From an uncultured Winogradskyella sp. (lineage in GTDB: Bacteria; Bacteroidota; Bacteroidia; Flavobacteriales; Flavobacteriaceae), in assembly GCA_905480385.1 (NCBI GenBank), contig CAJQQC010000029.1:1-43931 (forward strand): DNA of 43,931 nucleotides. Direction: 5' to 3'. The notes beneath the pieces are model-generated. The model saw nothing but the letters and a program-made list of their open reading frames with translations, was not told the DNA's origin and searched no databases. The translations under genes were made by a program, and so were the position numbers. This document shows positions 33,530 to 41,753 of this stretch, in pieces; position 1 is the first letter of the stretch, and every line of letters starts with the position of its first letter.

Positions 33530-33955
33530 TTACTTTTTCTTAGGCAAAGTAATAGTAGATAAGCGACATATAGAAACCAAGTTATCTTCCCCGTCGATTA
33601 CTCTGATATCTAATAATTGTGTGGTGCGGCCACGATGCAAAAAAGAAGCCTTAGCGTATACATAGCCTTCCTTTACACTCTTTAAATGGTTAGCTGTAAT
33701 CTCTAAACCACGTACAAAAAACTCATCCGTATTTGTAAAAATATGCGAAGCAAAACTCCCAACACTCTCTGCTAAAGCAGCTGTGGCACCACCATGTAAA
33801 ACACCATCAGGTTGATGTACTTTAGGAGTTACTGGCATTCGGGCAGTGAGTGTATCTTCGGTAAAATCCACAATTTCGATATTTAAGGTTTCCATTAGTG
33901 TATCTTTACTTGCTGCATTGGCCTTTTGTAGTAATTCTTTTTTAGAAATTTGCAT
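33530..33955 (-). CDS. menI: 1,4-Dihydroxy-2-naphthoyl-CoA hydrolase-type hotdog thioesterase
   Basis: A 141-residue single hotdog domain. It aligns by eye with E. coli MenI (YdiI): TLTARMPVTPKVHQPDGVLH, the helix HGGATAALAESVGSFASH with the catalytic Glu in LAES, GLEITANHLKSVKEGYV and the SICRLSTI end. PaaI-like phenylacetyl thioesterases are the main alternative, but the operon with menF and menD makes a DHNA-CoA hydrolase likely. I start at ATG 33955, since the upstream 16 codons overlap the promoter and look non-coding. The -7 box is at 33984-33991. Confidence 0.82.
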   Translation of the reverse strand: MQISKKELLQKANAASKDTLMETLNIEIVDFTEDTLTARMPVTPKVHQPDGVLHGGATAALAESVGSFASHIFTNTDEFFVRGLEITANHLKSVKEGYVYAKASFLHRGRTTQLLDIRVIDGEDNLVSICRLSTITLPKKK

Positions 33956-33983
33956 AGTTATACCTACTTTTAGAGTCGGTATG

Positions 33984-33991
33984 CAAAAATA
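33984..33991 (-). promoter_or_regulatory. -7 box (TATTTTTG) for the menI-menF-menD operon
   Basis: Exact TAnnTTTG match on the minus strand, 28 bases before the menI ATG at 33955. The divergent hydrolase gene starts about 20 bases away. Confidence 0.5.
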
Positions 33992-34009
33992 CAGAAAGTA
34001 CAAGTAATA

Positions 34010-34648
34010 ATGATTATGACCGAAAAAGAAATCACATATACAACAAGCAATTCATACGCTACTCTAAACCAATTAACCATAGATACCAAAAATATTTGGT
34101 TAGTATTTCATGGTATGGGTTATTTAAGTAAATATTTTTTGAAATATTTCAAAAATTTGAATCCAATTGATAATTATATCATCGCGCCTCAAGCACCCAG
34201 TAAATATTACATACAACCAAAAATGCACGTTGGTGCAAATTGGCTAACACGAGATAATACTGAAGTAGGAATGCAAAATATCATGAATTATATTGATGCT
34301 GTTTTTGAAGCTGAAAATATTACCGAAGACAGAAACCTTTTTGTTTTTGGATATTCACAAGGCGTAAGTATTGCAACACGTTACGTTATTAAGCGTCAAT
34401 TACAACCATCACAATTGGTGTTACATTCTGGTGGAATACCAAAAGAATTTAAGCAAAATGACTTTGCATTTCTAAATTCTGAATGTAAAGTAAAATTAAT
34501 TTATGGAAAACAAGATGAATATTTAGATAAATCTAGAATAGAAATTGAGAAAAAAAAAGCTACGGAATTATTCGGAAAACACTTAGAAGTCTTGCCATTT
34601 GATGGTAAGCATGTAGTTAATGTCGATTATATAAATGATTTGATATGA
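34010..34648 (+). CDS. Alpha/beta hydrolase (carboxylesterase/phospholipase type)
   Basis: A 212-residue serine hydrolase. An early HGMG oxyanion segment (33-38 region, VFHGMGYLS), the nucleophile Ser116 in FGYSQG, Asp169 in YGKQDEY and His201 in DGKHVV form the triad. The pattern (APQAPSKYY, FGYSQGVS, YGKQDE) is that of small esterases. The substrate is unknown. It is divergent from menI, and no menH is seen in the window, so it is a weak MenH candidate; MenH-specific motifs are not evident. Start at ATG 34010 or 34016. The stop overlaps a decayed GNAT gene (ATGA). Confidence 0.85.
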   Translation: MIMTEKEITYTTSNSYATLNQLTIDTKNIWLVFHGMGYLSKYFLKYFKNLNPIDNYIIAPQAPSKYYIQPKMHVGANWLTRDNTEVGMQNIMNYIDAVFEAENITEDRNLFVFGYSQGVSIATRYVIKRQLQPSQLVLHSGGIPKEFKQNDFAFLNSECKVKLIYGKQDEYLDKSRIEIEKKKATELFGKHLEVLPFDGKHVVNVDYINDLI

Positions 34649-34985
34649 TTGCACCAACTTTAGAAAATAACTGTTTAAAAATCAACCTACTGGATTTAAT
34701 TAATTATAGTCACTTGGAAGCCATCGCACAAGAAAAAGATCTTATCTACTTCTCACCTTCAGATATTACTACACCTGAAAAATTCCGCAAATATGTGCAG
34801 TTAGTGGTTAATGGTTATTACGATAAAATATTATTCCGTTTATTATTTATGATAGGGTAAAACAAGCTTATGCAGGTTCAACAAGGTTTGGACTTATAAA
34901 TTGGAAAAATAAGGTACTACATATTGGTTGGACATAGATTGTTCGTGAATTTCAAGTAACAGGACTAATACACATATCAATAAAT
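34645..34985 (+). pseudogene. Decayed GNAT-family acetyltransferase
   Basis: An open frame starts at ATG 34645 (IAPTLENNCLKINLLDLINY ... EKFRKYVQLVVNGYYDKI) and stops at 34858-34860. In another frame, from about 34830, the protein resumes as IPFIIYDRVKQAYAGSTRFG-LINWKNKVLHIGWT, then meets a TAG at 34935 where homologues have Trp, and continues IVREFQVTGL, a worn form of the acetyl-CoA-binding REFQGTGLN. So there is a frameshift near 34830 and a nonsense codon, and the C-terminal third is unrecognisable. It was coupled to the intact hydrolase gene by ATGA. This fills most of the 34861-35039 gap. Confidence 0.78.
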
Positions 34986-35039
34986 CTGGATTATGGCTCA
35001 TAAACACTTACAAACAAAAATCATCAATTGGTTACGTAA

Positions 35040-35912
35040 TCACTCTAGGCGATGTTTTTCATATTTGTTATGAATCAAAATTATCGACAAACCAAAAAGA
35101 ACAGCTATTACAATTAATAATGTACTTATTAAACCACTAGAACCAAAGGACATTCGGATTAAAATAGTTGACACAATAAAGCCAGAGTTTCGGATAATTT
35201 TATGAAACTCGTCGGTGTAGAAAAAGGAAATCAATAACAACACAACATCTACTAAAATTAATACTGTAAAGAATTCATCAAAGAATAAGTTATTGATACT
35301 CTCAAAAGACAGCGAATCACTTGAAGATAAAGATAAGTCTGACAGCCAACCTAATAATGTCACTGTAGCCATGACAAAAAAGAGCGGCACTAAAATTACT
35401 GCTATTATCTTTTTACGCTGAATGAATCGCTCAATATTTAATTTTGAATCGACCTGCTTAACTGCTTTACGTTTTCCTTGTTTTTGAAATTGATAAATCA
35501 GATAAAAAAGGATGACAGAAGCCAATATATCATAAGTGAATTGTAAATCTCCTTTAATATCAAACCAATTTGTCGATAGCTCTAATGATGATAAATCTTT
35601 AAATAACTTACGGATAATAATAAGCGTAATAATCTCGTATTGTTTGGTAATGTATGTCGTAAAGGATTTGGGTAAATAATAAATGAGCAAATATACCTCA
35701 TAGATAAGTATAAACGAAAATGGTGTATAAATCGCGGATATTGGATTCTGCAAAAAATCAGAATCTGACAAAAAATCTATTACCTCTAGCTTAGATAAAT
35801 ATGTCAACGCTAGGTGAATGAAAAAACTCACTAGCGCTAGGTAAAGTATAACTTTTTCAATACGCTCTTGGGTTTCTTCAGAAAGAAAAACTTTATATAG
35901 TTTGGTTAGCAA
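35040..35912 (-). CDS. Polytopic membrane protein of unknown function
   Basis: A 290-residue protein with about six to eight transmembrane helices (VILYLALVSFFIHLALTYLS, FILIYEVYLLIYYL, YDILASVILFYLIYQF, IIAVILVPLFFVMATVTLLG, FTVLILVDVVLLLISFFY, LISTLLIVIAVLFGLSIILI) and a basic cytosolic loop (QKQGKRKAVKQVDSK). I do not recognise a family. The only canonical start in frame is TTG at 35912-35910; an in-frame stop lies upstream. The 202-base gap to the next gene (35913-36114) is very AT-rich and I see nothing definite in it. Confidence 0.75.
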   Translation of the reverse strand: MLTKLYKVFLSEETQERIEKVILYLALVSFFIHLALTYLSKLEVIDFLSDSDFLQNPISAIYTPFSFILIYEVYLLIYYLPKSFTTYITKQYEIITLIIIRKLFKDLSSLELSTNWFDIKGDLQFTYDILASVILFYLIYQFQKQGKRKAVKQVDSKLNIERFIQRKKIIAVILVPLFFVMATVTLLGWLSDLSLSSSDSLSFESINNLFFDEFFTVLILVDVVLLLISFFYTDEFHKIIRNSGFIVSTILIRMSFGSSGLISTLLIVIAVLFGLSIILIHNKYEKHRLE

Positions 35913-36114
35913 AATCTTAATACAAATTACATATTCTCTAAGCTAATAAAATTATAAACTTCATGAAATATTGGTTAGCTATTATTTTTTAAAATGTTAA
36001 GTTATGATTTTAAACACTTAAAATCAATAAATTAAGAAAATGAAGCTCAAATTTTAAGATAATTACTCAAAAAAAGATGTTTAAAGTTATTTAATTGTAT
36101 GAAATGACATATGT

Positions 36115-37062
36115 TTAAGTTGTCATTTTTGCGACAATATCCTTAACAGGTAGAATTTCTTTGGTGTGTTCAATACTTGGACCAGCAACCCAAACCGTTT
36201 TGTATGTTGCTTTTTTTGCTGCTTTTTCAGTGGCTTTCATACCAATTGAAAAACGAATCATTTTGACCCACTTCTTCAACTTTTTGTTTTTATTTAGTAC
36301 AGATTCTAGCCAAGTTTGTTTCGTTCCTATTTTTTGAACATATGGTGTGTTAATTACTGTACAAGGTGTGCCTGAAATACGTTCGGTCATAATAATATCT
36401 TTGGCACCATAATCAACACAAGCTTTTTTATACTCATCGGTAACACCAGCTTCTATAGATGCTATAAAAGGACTACCCACAGAAACACCTTCTGCACCGT
36501 AACTTATCATCTTATCAATATCTGCTTTACAACCGACACCACCAGCAGAAATTACTGGTATATTTAATTCTTTACTTAATAAACTAGTTAACTCTTCTGG
36601 TGTTAGATTTCCTCTATGTCCACCAGCTTCGTTATTTACTGCAATTGCAGCATCAGCACCTAAATCCTCAACTTTTTTTGCGAATTTTAAATCAACAACA
36701 TCACAAAAAACTTTAATTCCAACAGCATGTGCTTGTCTAATTGTTTCCTCTGGACTTCCTAAAGAAGTAATTATAAAGTCGCAACCTTCCTCACAAATAA
36801 CCTCTAATTGTCCTTTATACTTAACGTTAGATTTATTGACAATTAAATTAAAACCAAATGAACCGCCTTCGACTTTGTTGGCATGCAATTCTTTTATAGC
36901 AGCTCTTAATTCATCAAGTGTTCTATAATTTAATGCTGGAATACAACCCGCTATACCAGATTTCATAGCTTCTGTAACCATAGCTACATTAGACACTAGA
37001 AACATAGGTGCTTTAATAATTGGGTGTTTAATATTGAGTAACTCGGTAAGTTTGGTTTGCAT
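36115..37062 (-). CDS. NAD(P)H-dependent flavin oxidoreductase, nitronate monooxygenase type
   Basis: A 315-residue TIM-barrel FMN protein of the 2-nitropropane dioxygenase / IMP dehydrogenase-like family. It begins LTELLNIKHPIIKAPMFLVS, has CDFIITSLGSPEETIRQAHA, AVNNEAGGHRG (His-Arg-Gly, substrate side), ISAGGVGCKADIDKMISYGA and GVSVGSPFIASIEAG for FMN phosphate binding. Real substrates of such enzymes vary (nitronates, or fatty-acid steps as in FabK), so the exact reaction is not assigned. A -7 box TATATTTG lies at 37088-37081. Confidence 0.88.
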   Translation of the reverse strand: MQTKLTELLNIKHPIIKAPMFLVSNVAMVTEAMKSGIAGCIPALNYRTLDELRAAIKELHANKVEGGSFGFNLIVNKSNVKYKGQLEVICEEGCDFIITSLGSPEETIRQAHAVGIKVFCDVVDLKFAKKVEDLGADAAIAVNNEAGGHRGNLTPEELTSLLSKELNIPVISAGGVGCKADIDKMISYGAEGVSVGSPFIASIEAGVTDEYKKACVDYGAKDIIMTERISGTPCTVINTPYVQKIGTKQTWLESVLNKNKKLKKWVKMIRFSIGMKATEKAAKKATYKTVWVAGPSIEHTKEILPVKDIVAKMTT

Positions 37063-37080
37063 TTGCTACAATAATTTTGT

Positions 37081-37088
37081 CAAATATA
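37081..37088 (-). promoter_or_regulatory. -7 box (TATATTTG) for the flavin oxidoreductase gene
   Basis: Exact TAnnTTTG match on the minus strand, 18 bases before the ATG at 37062. Confidence 0.5.
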
Positions 37089-37117
37089 CTAAAATATATT
37101 ATGCGTGCATAATAGTT

Positions 37118-38347
37118 TTATTCTAAGAATTTATAATAACCACACTTTAAATAGGCACCTTCAGGAAATGTCACTGGATGGTCAATATCATGCTTAGTTT
37201 TAAGTATGGTTTCAAAAAGTCGTGTTTGTGCATTTAAAACACGCTGGTTTAAGTCAAAAAAAGATTGAGCTAAAACCCTAGATGAGCAAGACGCCAAAAC
37301 AAGAATACCGTTTTTAGCTGTTAGCTTCTCTCCTAGTTCTGCTAACTGCGCATATTTCTTTTTTGCTAACTCTATATCTGATTGCTGCTTTGCAAAACTT
37401 GGCGGGTCTATAATAACAATGTCGTATCGCTGTCCTTTTTGGATTAAGTCTTTCATTTGCTTAAAAGCATCTCCAGAAATAGTTTTGTGTATACCGTAAT
37501 AGTCATTTAACTTAACATTTGCTCTGGCGATATCTAAAGCTTGCTTACTTATGTCTAAACTGGTTACCTCTTCTGCACCGTTTGCTAAGGCATGTACTGA
37601 AAAGCCTCCTGCATAAGAAAACACATCGAGAACAGTTTTCTTAGAACTCAACTCACCTACGCGTCTTCTATTATCACGATGATCTAAAAAGTATCCTGTT
37701 TTGTGACCTTTAATAACATTTGCAGAGAAATTGACACCATGTTCTATAAACTGAACAACCTCATCTTCTAATTCGCCAAAAACCACTTCTCCATCTATTA
37801 GGTCATGATTACTACTATTTTGCAAATTTCGACTTAAACGAATAACAACGGTTTGAGCTTTTGAAATTTGTTGTAAACTAAGAAGAACAGGTTCTAGATA
37901 TGGTAACCATATTTTAGAATATAGTTTTACAACCAACACATTACAGTAAACATCTGCAATAAGTCCGGGGAAGCCATCATTTTCGCCAAAAAGTAATCGG
38001 TAACTATTGGTTTCCGTTTTTAATAATTCCTTTCTTTTATCAAAAGCTAATTCGATTTTATGATGAAAGAATACTGCATTAATATCAGCTTTAGAGTTTT
38101 CGGAATGGATTATTTTAATTCGGATTGGAGATTTGGCATCATAAAATCCAAGTCCAATAACTTTATTCTTATTCTTACTAAAAATAATAGCCAAATCACC
38201 AGTATTAGCATCCTCATTAATCTTTACAATACTATTTGAAAATACCCAAGGATGACCTTTAACAACAGATTGTTCACCCTTGCTATTAAGTTTAACTGCG
38301 AGTCTTTTTGGTTGGTAATTTGAAATTATTTTCTTTGAAAAACTCAT
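37118..38347 (-). CDS. RlmI-like 23S rRNA (cytosine-5)-methyltransferase family
   Basis: A 409-residue class I SAM methyltransferase. An N-terminal PUA domain (GEQSVVKGHPWVFSNSIVKI) precedes an EEHEE linker and the Rossmann fold: HKTGYFLDHRDNRRRV, DVFSYAGGFSVHALANGAEE, LDISKQAL, IVIIDPPSFAK and VLASCSSRV with a catalytic Cys. This is the RlmI (YccW) layout, which makes m5C1962 in E. coli 23S rRNA. The target in this organism is inferred. No close partner genes. Confidence 0.9.
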   Translation of the reverse strand: MSFSKKIISNYQPKRLAVKLNSKGEQSVVKGHPWVFSNSIVKINEDANTGDLAIIFSKNKNKVIGLGFYDAKSPIRIKIIHSENSKADINAVFFHHKIELAFDKRKELLKTETNSYRLLFGENDGFPGLIADVYCNVLVVKLYSKIWLPYLEPVLLSLQQISKAQTVVIRLSRNLQNSSNHDLIDGEVVFGELEDEVVQFIEHGVNFSANVIKGHKTGYFLDHRDNRRRVGELSSKKTVLDVFSYAGGFSVHALANGAEEVTSLDISKQALDIARANVKLNDYYGIHKTISGDAFKQMKDLIQKGQRYDIVIIDPPSFAKQQSDIELAKKKYAQLAELGEKLTAKNGILVLASCSSRVLAQSFFDLNQRVLNAQTRLFETILKTKHDIDHPVTFPEGAYLKCGYYKFLE

Positions 38348-38386
38348 GGTCTTTGCTGATAAATAGACTTTTGGGTAATTAAAAAA

Positions 38387-38920
38387 TTACATTCTTACAA
38401 AATCGATTTCACCAGAAAGTTGAGCATCCACAACAGTACCATTAGCATCGACTTGCTCATCAATTGTTGCGAGAAATGTGAGATTGGTTTCAGTCAATTC
38501 CGTGACGGTAAGAATAACTGTTTCGCCATTAGTCATTAATGTTAATTGATTACCTGAGAGTGACCAATCACTTGTAGCTGTTTCTGAAATAGGTAACAAA
38601 CTTTCGCCATCTTCAATGGTCTCAGTCATACTTTGACCTAGTGCTGAAATCTCAATCGTTAAACCAAAAGTACCTTGAGGAGTCAGTTCATTCGGGTTTT
38701 CCGTAAATATAAGTTGATAATCTTCATTAAATGAATTCGCATTGATATTAAAGGTCACAGGTAACATTTGTATTGTGGTTGTACCAGTACCTGAACTATT
38801 AAAGGATATCATTTCCCAAGTGCCTACTATAGAAGCGTTTGCGTCTGGAGATTCATCATTACTTGAACAACTGGTCAATATTAATGTTACAGCTAATAAA
38901 AGGATACTTAATTTTCTCAT
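38387..38920 (-). CDS. Lipocalin-like lipoprotein
   Basis: A 177-residue protein with a lipoprotein signal (MRKLSILLLAVTLILTSC), a Ser/Asp-rich spacer, then SIVGTWEMISFNSSG, the G-x-W opening of lipocalin-like domains, and a beta-strand-rich remainder with TSDWSLSGNQLTLMTNGETV. I start at ATG 38920; a TTG 42 bases upstream gives a non-signal extension. Common as orphan outer-membrane lipoproteins in this group; ligand unknown. Confidence 0.85.
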   Translation of the reverse strand: MRKLSILLLAVTLILTSCSSNDESPDANASIVGTWEMISFNSSGTGTTTIQMLPVTFNINANSFNEDYQLIFTENPNELTPQGTFGLTIEISALGQSMTETIEDGESLLPISETATSDWSLSGNQLTLMTNGETVILTVTELTETNLTFLATIDEQVDANGTVVDAQLSGEIDFVRM

Positions 38921-38980
38921 TGGATCTATCTTTTTAGGAAAGTCCAAATATAAAAGATTCAATGAGAATTATAGAAAAAG

Positions 38981-39012
38981 AAAAACACAATCGAATTAAC
39001 GATTGCGTTTTT
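38981..39012 (-). terminator. intrinsic terminator of dnaK
   Basis: AAAACACAATCG/CGATTGCGTTTT, 12 pairs with one G-U or A-C mismatch depending on the strand, followed on the minus strand by TTTTTCTTTTTC. It lies 39 bases after the dnaK stop. Confidence 0.8.
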
Positions 39013-39050
39013 AATTATTCATATTCCTAACTACGCTGGAATGAAAGTCA

Positions 39051-40958
39051 TTACTTCACTTCTTCGAAGTCTACATCTTCAACATCGCTGCTTTCGTCTG
39101 CAGGTTGACCTTGAGCACCAGCATCCGGTCCTGGTTGTCCTGCACCTTGAGCTTCGGCTTGCGCCTTATACATTTCTTCACTAGCTACTTTCCACGCTTC
39201 ATTGATTTTCTCTAAAGCTGGTTCGATAACTTCTAAATCTTTTGATTCGTAAGCTGTTTTTAATTCAGCTAAAGCATCTTCTATTGGTTTTTTCTTATCA
39301 TCTGATAATTTATCCCCAAATTCTGTTAACTGACTTTCGGTTTGGAAAATCATAGAATCAGCTTCATTTAGTTTCTTAGCAGTATCTGCTGCTTTTGCAT
39401 CAGCTTCGGCGTTTGCTTCTGCTTCTTGCTTCATCTTTTGGATTTCTTCATCTGTTAACCCTGAAGAAGCTTCGATACGGATATCTTGTTTTTTACCTGT
39501 TGCTTTGTCTTCAGCAGAAACTTTGATAATTCCGTTAGCATCAATATCAAAAGTTACTTCAATCTGAGGTGTTCCTCTTCTTGCTGGTGGAATTCCGTCT
39601 AAGTGGAAACGACCAATTGTTTTGTTATCTGCTGCCATTGGGCGTTCACCTTGTAAAACATGAATTTCTACCGATGGCTGATTGTCTGCTGCTGTTGAGA
39701 ATACTTGAGATTTTTTAGTAGGAATCGTTGTATTAGCGTCAATCAGATTAGTCTTTACGTTACCCATAGTTTCTATACCAAGAGATAATGGTGTGACGTC
39801 TAATAAAAGAACGTCTTTTACATCACCTGTCAATACACCACCTTGGATACCTGCTCCAAGAGATACAACCTCATCAGGATTAACTCCTTTACTTGGTGCT
39901 TTTCCAAAGAATTTCTCTACTGCTTCAACAACCGCAGGAATACGTGTAGAACCACCAACTAAAATTACCTCATCGATATCCGACTTAGATAAGCCTGCTG
40001 CTTTCAATGCCGTTTGGCATGGCTCGATGGTTCTTTTAATTAAATCATCAATTAATTGCTCAAACTTTGCACGTGTTAATGTACGTACCAAGTGTTTTGG
40101 TCCACTAGCTGTAGCTGTAACATATGGTAAGTTGATTTCTGTTTGTGTAGAAGATGATAATTCGATTTTAGCTTTTTCAGCAGCCTCTTTAAGACGCTGT
40201 AAAGCCATTGGATCTTTACGTAGATCCATATCTTCGTCTGCAATAAATTCTTTAGCCAACCAGTCGATTATTCTTTCATCAACATCATCACCACCTAAGT
40301 GCGTATCACCATCTGTAGATAATACTTCAAATACACCATCACCTAATTCAAGGATAGAAACATCATGCGTACCACCACCAAAATCAAATACTACAATTTT
40401 TTGGTCTGTACCTTTTTTATCCATTCCATAAGCTAATGCTGCTGCAGTGGGTTCGTTGATAATACGTCGAACTTTAAGACCTGCTATCTCGCCTGCTTCT
40501 TTCGTTGCTTGACGTTGTGCATCATTAAAATATGCTGGTACTGTAATTACAGCCTCAGAAATATCTTGTCCTAGGTAATCTTCTGCAGTTTTCTTCATCT
40601 TTTGAAGAATCATAGCTGATAATTCTTGTGGTGTATACAAACGACCATCAATGTCTACACGAGGTGTATCATTATCGCCTTTAACCACTGTGTATGGAAC
40701 ACGTTCTGCTTCTTTCTTAGACTCAGAATATTTATTCCCCATAAAACGTTTTATAGAATAAACGGTTTTTGTTGGGTTTGTTACTGCTTGTCTTTTTGCT
40801 GGGTCACCAACTTTAATCTCACCACCTTCTACGAAAGCAATGACTGAAGGTGTCGTACGCTTTCCTTCTGCGTTAGGTATTACAACTGGCTCATTACCTT
40901 CCATCACGGACACGCAAGAGTTGGTTGTTCCTAAGTCAATTCCAATAATTTTACTCAT
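39051..40958 (-). CDS. dnaK: Molecular chaperone DnaK (Hsp70)
   Basis: A 635-residue ATP-dependent chaperone. The ATPase domain begins [17 protein letters not shown] and contains [14 protein letters not shown] and [13 protein letters not shown]; the linker [16 protein letters not shown] leads to the substrate-binding domain, and the C-terminal tail ends [11 protein letters not shown] after a Gln/Gly/Ala-rich stretch. Full length. It is monocistronic here, with no dnaJ or grpE beside it. A short palindrome (40980-40997) sits in the 5' region, but no CIRCE element is seen. Confidence 0.99.
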   Translation of the reverse strand: MSKIIGIDLGTTNSCVSVMEGNEPVVIPNAEGKRTTPSVIAFVEGGEIKVGDPAKRQAVTNPTKTVYSIKRFMGNKYSESKKEAERVPYTVVKGDNDTPRVDIDGRLYTPQELSAMILQKMKKTAEDYLGQDISEAVITVPAYFNDAQRQATKEAGEIAGLKVRRIINEPTAAALAYGMDKKGTDQKIVVFDFGGGTHDVSILELGDGVFEVLSTDGDTHLGGDDVDERIIDWLAKEFIADEDMDLRKDPMALQRLKEAAEKAKIELSSSTQTEINLPYVTATASGPKHLVRTLTRAKFEQLIDDLIKRTIEPCQTALKAAGLSKSDIDEVILVGGSTRIPAVVEAVEKFFGKAPSKGVNPDEVVSLGAGIQGGVLTGDVKDVLLLDVTPLSLGIETMGNVKTNLIDANTTIPTKKSQVFSTAADNQPSVEIHVLQGERPMAADNKTIGRFHLDGIPPARRGTPQIEVTFDIDANGIIKVSAEDKATGKKQDIRIEASSGLTDEEIQKMKQEAEANAEADAKAADTAKKLNEADSMIFQTESQLTEFGDKLSDDKKKPIEDALAELKTAYESKDLEVIEPALEKINEAWKVASEEMYKAQAEAQGAGQPGPDAGAQGQPADESSDVEDVDFEEVK

Positions 40959-40979
40959 AATTTTTTATAGTTTTAAATA

Positions 40980-40997
40980 TTTTCGCTTTAGCGAAAA
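40980..40997. repeat. Perfect palindrome TTTTCGC-TTTA-GCGAAAA upstream of dnaK
   Basis: A 7-bp perfect stem with a TTTA loop, 21 bases before the dnaK ATG. It could be a hairpin in the dnaK leader, an operator, or a short dispersed repeat. I saw no second copy in this window. Confidence 0.5.
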
Positions 40998-41155
40998 CTG
41001 TAATTTGTTTTGTTAAATAATTTATTTCAATAAAGTCAATGATTATGCCATCAGAAGAAATATGACATGATGTCAGATTTATTTTAATAAAAATTATTAA
41101 AGTAATAGGACTTCGGCACAGCATTTGATATCAATGAAGAAAAACATTATATATT

Positions 41156-41653
41156 ATGAAACGTATACTTACCCTAATTTCAGTATTTGCATTATTAGTA
41201 ACAGCTTGCGAAGGCCCACAAGGACCTCCAGGTTTTGATGGCTTTGATGGAGAAATTATTGCCTCTTCAGCTTTTGAGATAGTACTTGACTTTACTGCTC
41301 AAGATAATTATGAATACATAGAGTCTTATGGTTTTAATGTTTTACCCACAGATGTAACATTAGTTTATATCGAATGGGAAGTAGATAATGGAGAGCCAAT
41401 CTGGCGTTTATTACCACAAAATGTATTTTTTAATGACGATACTGTACTAGTTTATAATTTTGATTTTACCCAACAAGATGTACGTTTCTTTTTAGATGGA
41501 ACCACCGATTTTGATACGTTAGATGGTGTCTGGACACAAAATCAAGCTTTTAGAGTTGTTGTTATTCCTGCAGATAATGTTGGTCGTGTTGATTATTCAG
41601 ATTTTGATGCTGTAGTGGAACGCTATAATATTGAAAGCTTTCCTAGACGATAG
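41156..41653 (+). CDS. Lipoprotein with short collagen-like segment
   Basis: A 165-residue protein. A lipoprotein signal (MKRILTLISVFALLVTAC, Cys18) is followed directly by about four Gly-X-Y triplets (GPQGPPGFDGFDGE), then an acidic beta-rich domain of about 130 residues (VLDFTAQDNYEYIESYGFNV, NEPIWRLLP-like GEPIWRLLPQNVFF). The same N-terminal pattern recurs in Bacteroidota lipoproteins; function unknown. The gene has its own strong terminator. Confidence 0.82.
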   Translation: MKRILTLISVFALLVTACEGPQGPPGFDGFDGEIIASSAFEIVLDFTAQDNYEYIESYGFNVLPTDVTLVYIEWEVDNGEPIWRLLPQNVFFNDDTVLVYNFDFTQQDVRFFLDGTTDFDTLDGVWTQNQAFRVVVIPADNVGRVDYSDFDAVVERYNIESFPRR

Positions 41654-41676
41654 TTAATCATTTTTAATATATCTAG

Positions 41677-41707
41677 AAGCCTGAATTTAAATTCAGGCTT
41701 TTTTTAT
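41677..41707 (+). terminator. intrinsic terminator of the collagen-like lipoprotein gene
   Basis: Perfect stem AAGCCTGAATTT/AAATTCAGGCTT followed by seven T's. The sdaA promoter begins only 14 bases further. Confidence 0.92.
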
Positions 41708-41720
41708 GTGTAACATATTC

Positions 41721-41728
41721 TATATTTG
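41721..41728 (+). promoter_or_regulatory. -7 box (TATATTTG) for sdaA
   Basis: Exact TAnnTTTG match, 25 bases before the ATG at 41754. It lies downstream of the ATG at 41706, which argues against the longer start. Confidence 0.55.
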
Positions 41729-41753
41729 CCAAAAACTAAATCATCTTAATCAA

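Noticed and set aside
34936..35039. Possible second gene remnant after the GNAT pseudogene
   Set aside because: Short open stretches exist in two frames, but neither shows a recognisable motif; part of one runs antisense into the membrane-protein gene.
39793..40431. Plus-strand open frame of 212 codons
   Set aside because: It is the antisense shadow of the dnaK ATPase domain; Ser/Thr/Pro-rich translation with no domain.
40959..41155. CIRCE operator upstream of dnaK
   Set aside because: No TTAGCACTC-N9-GAGTGCTAA or near match is present; only the unrelated short palindrome at 40980-40997.
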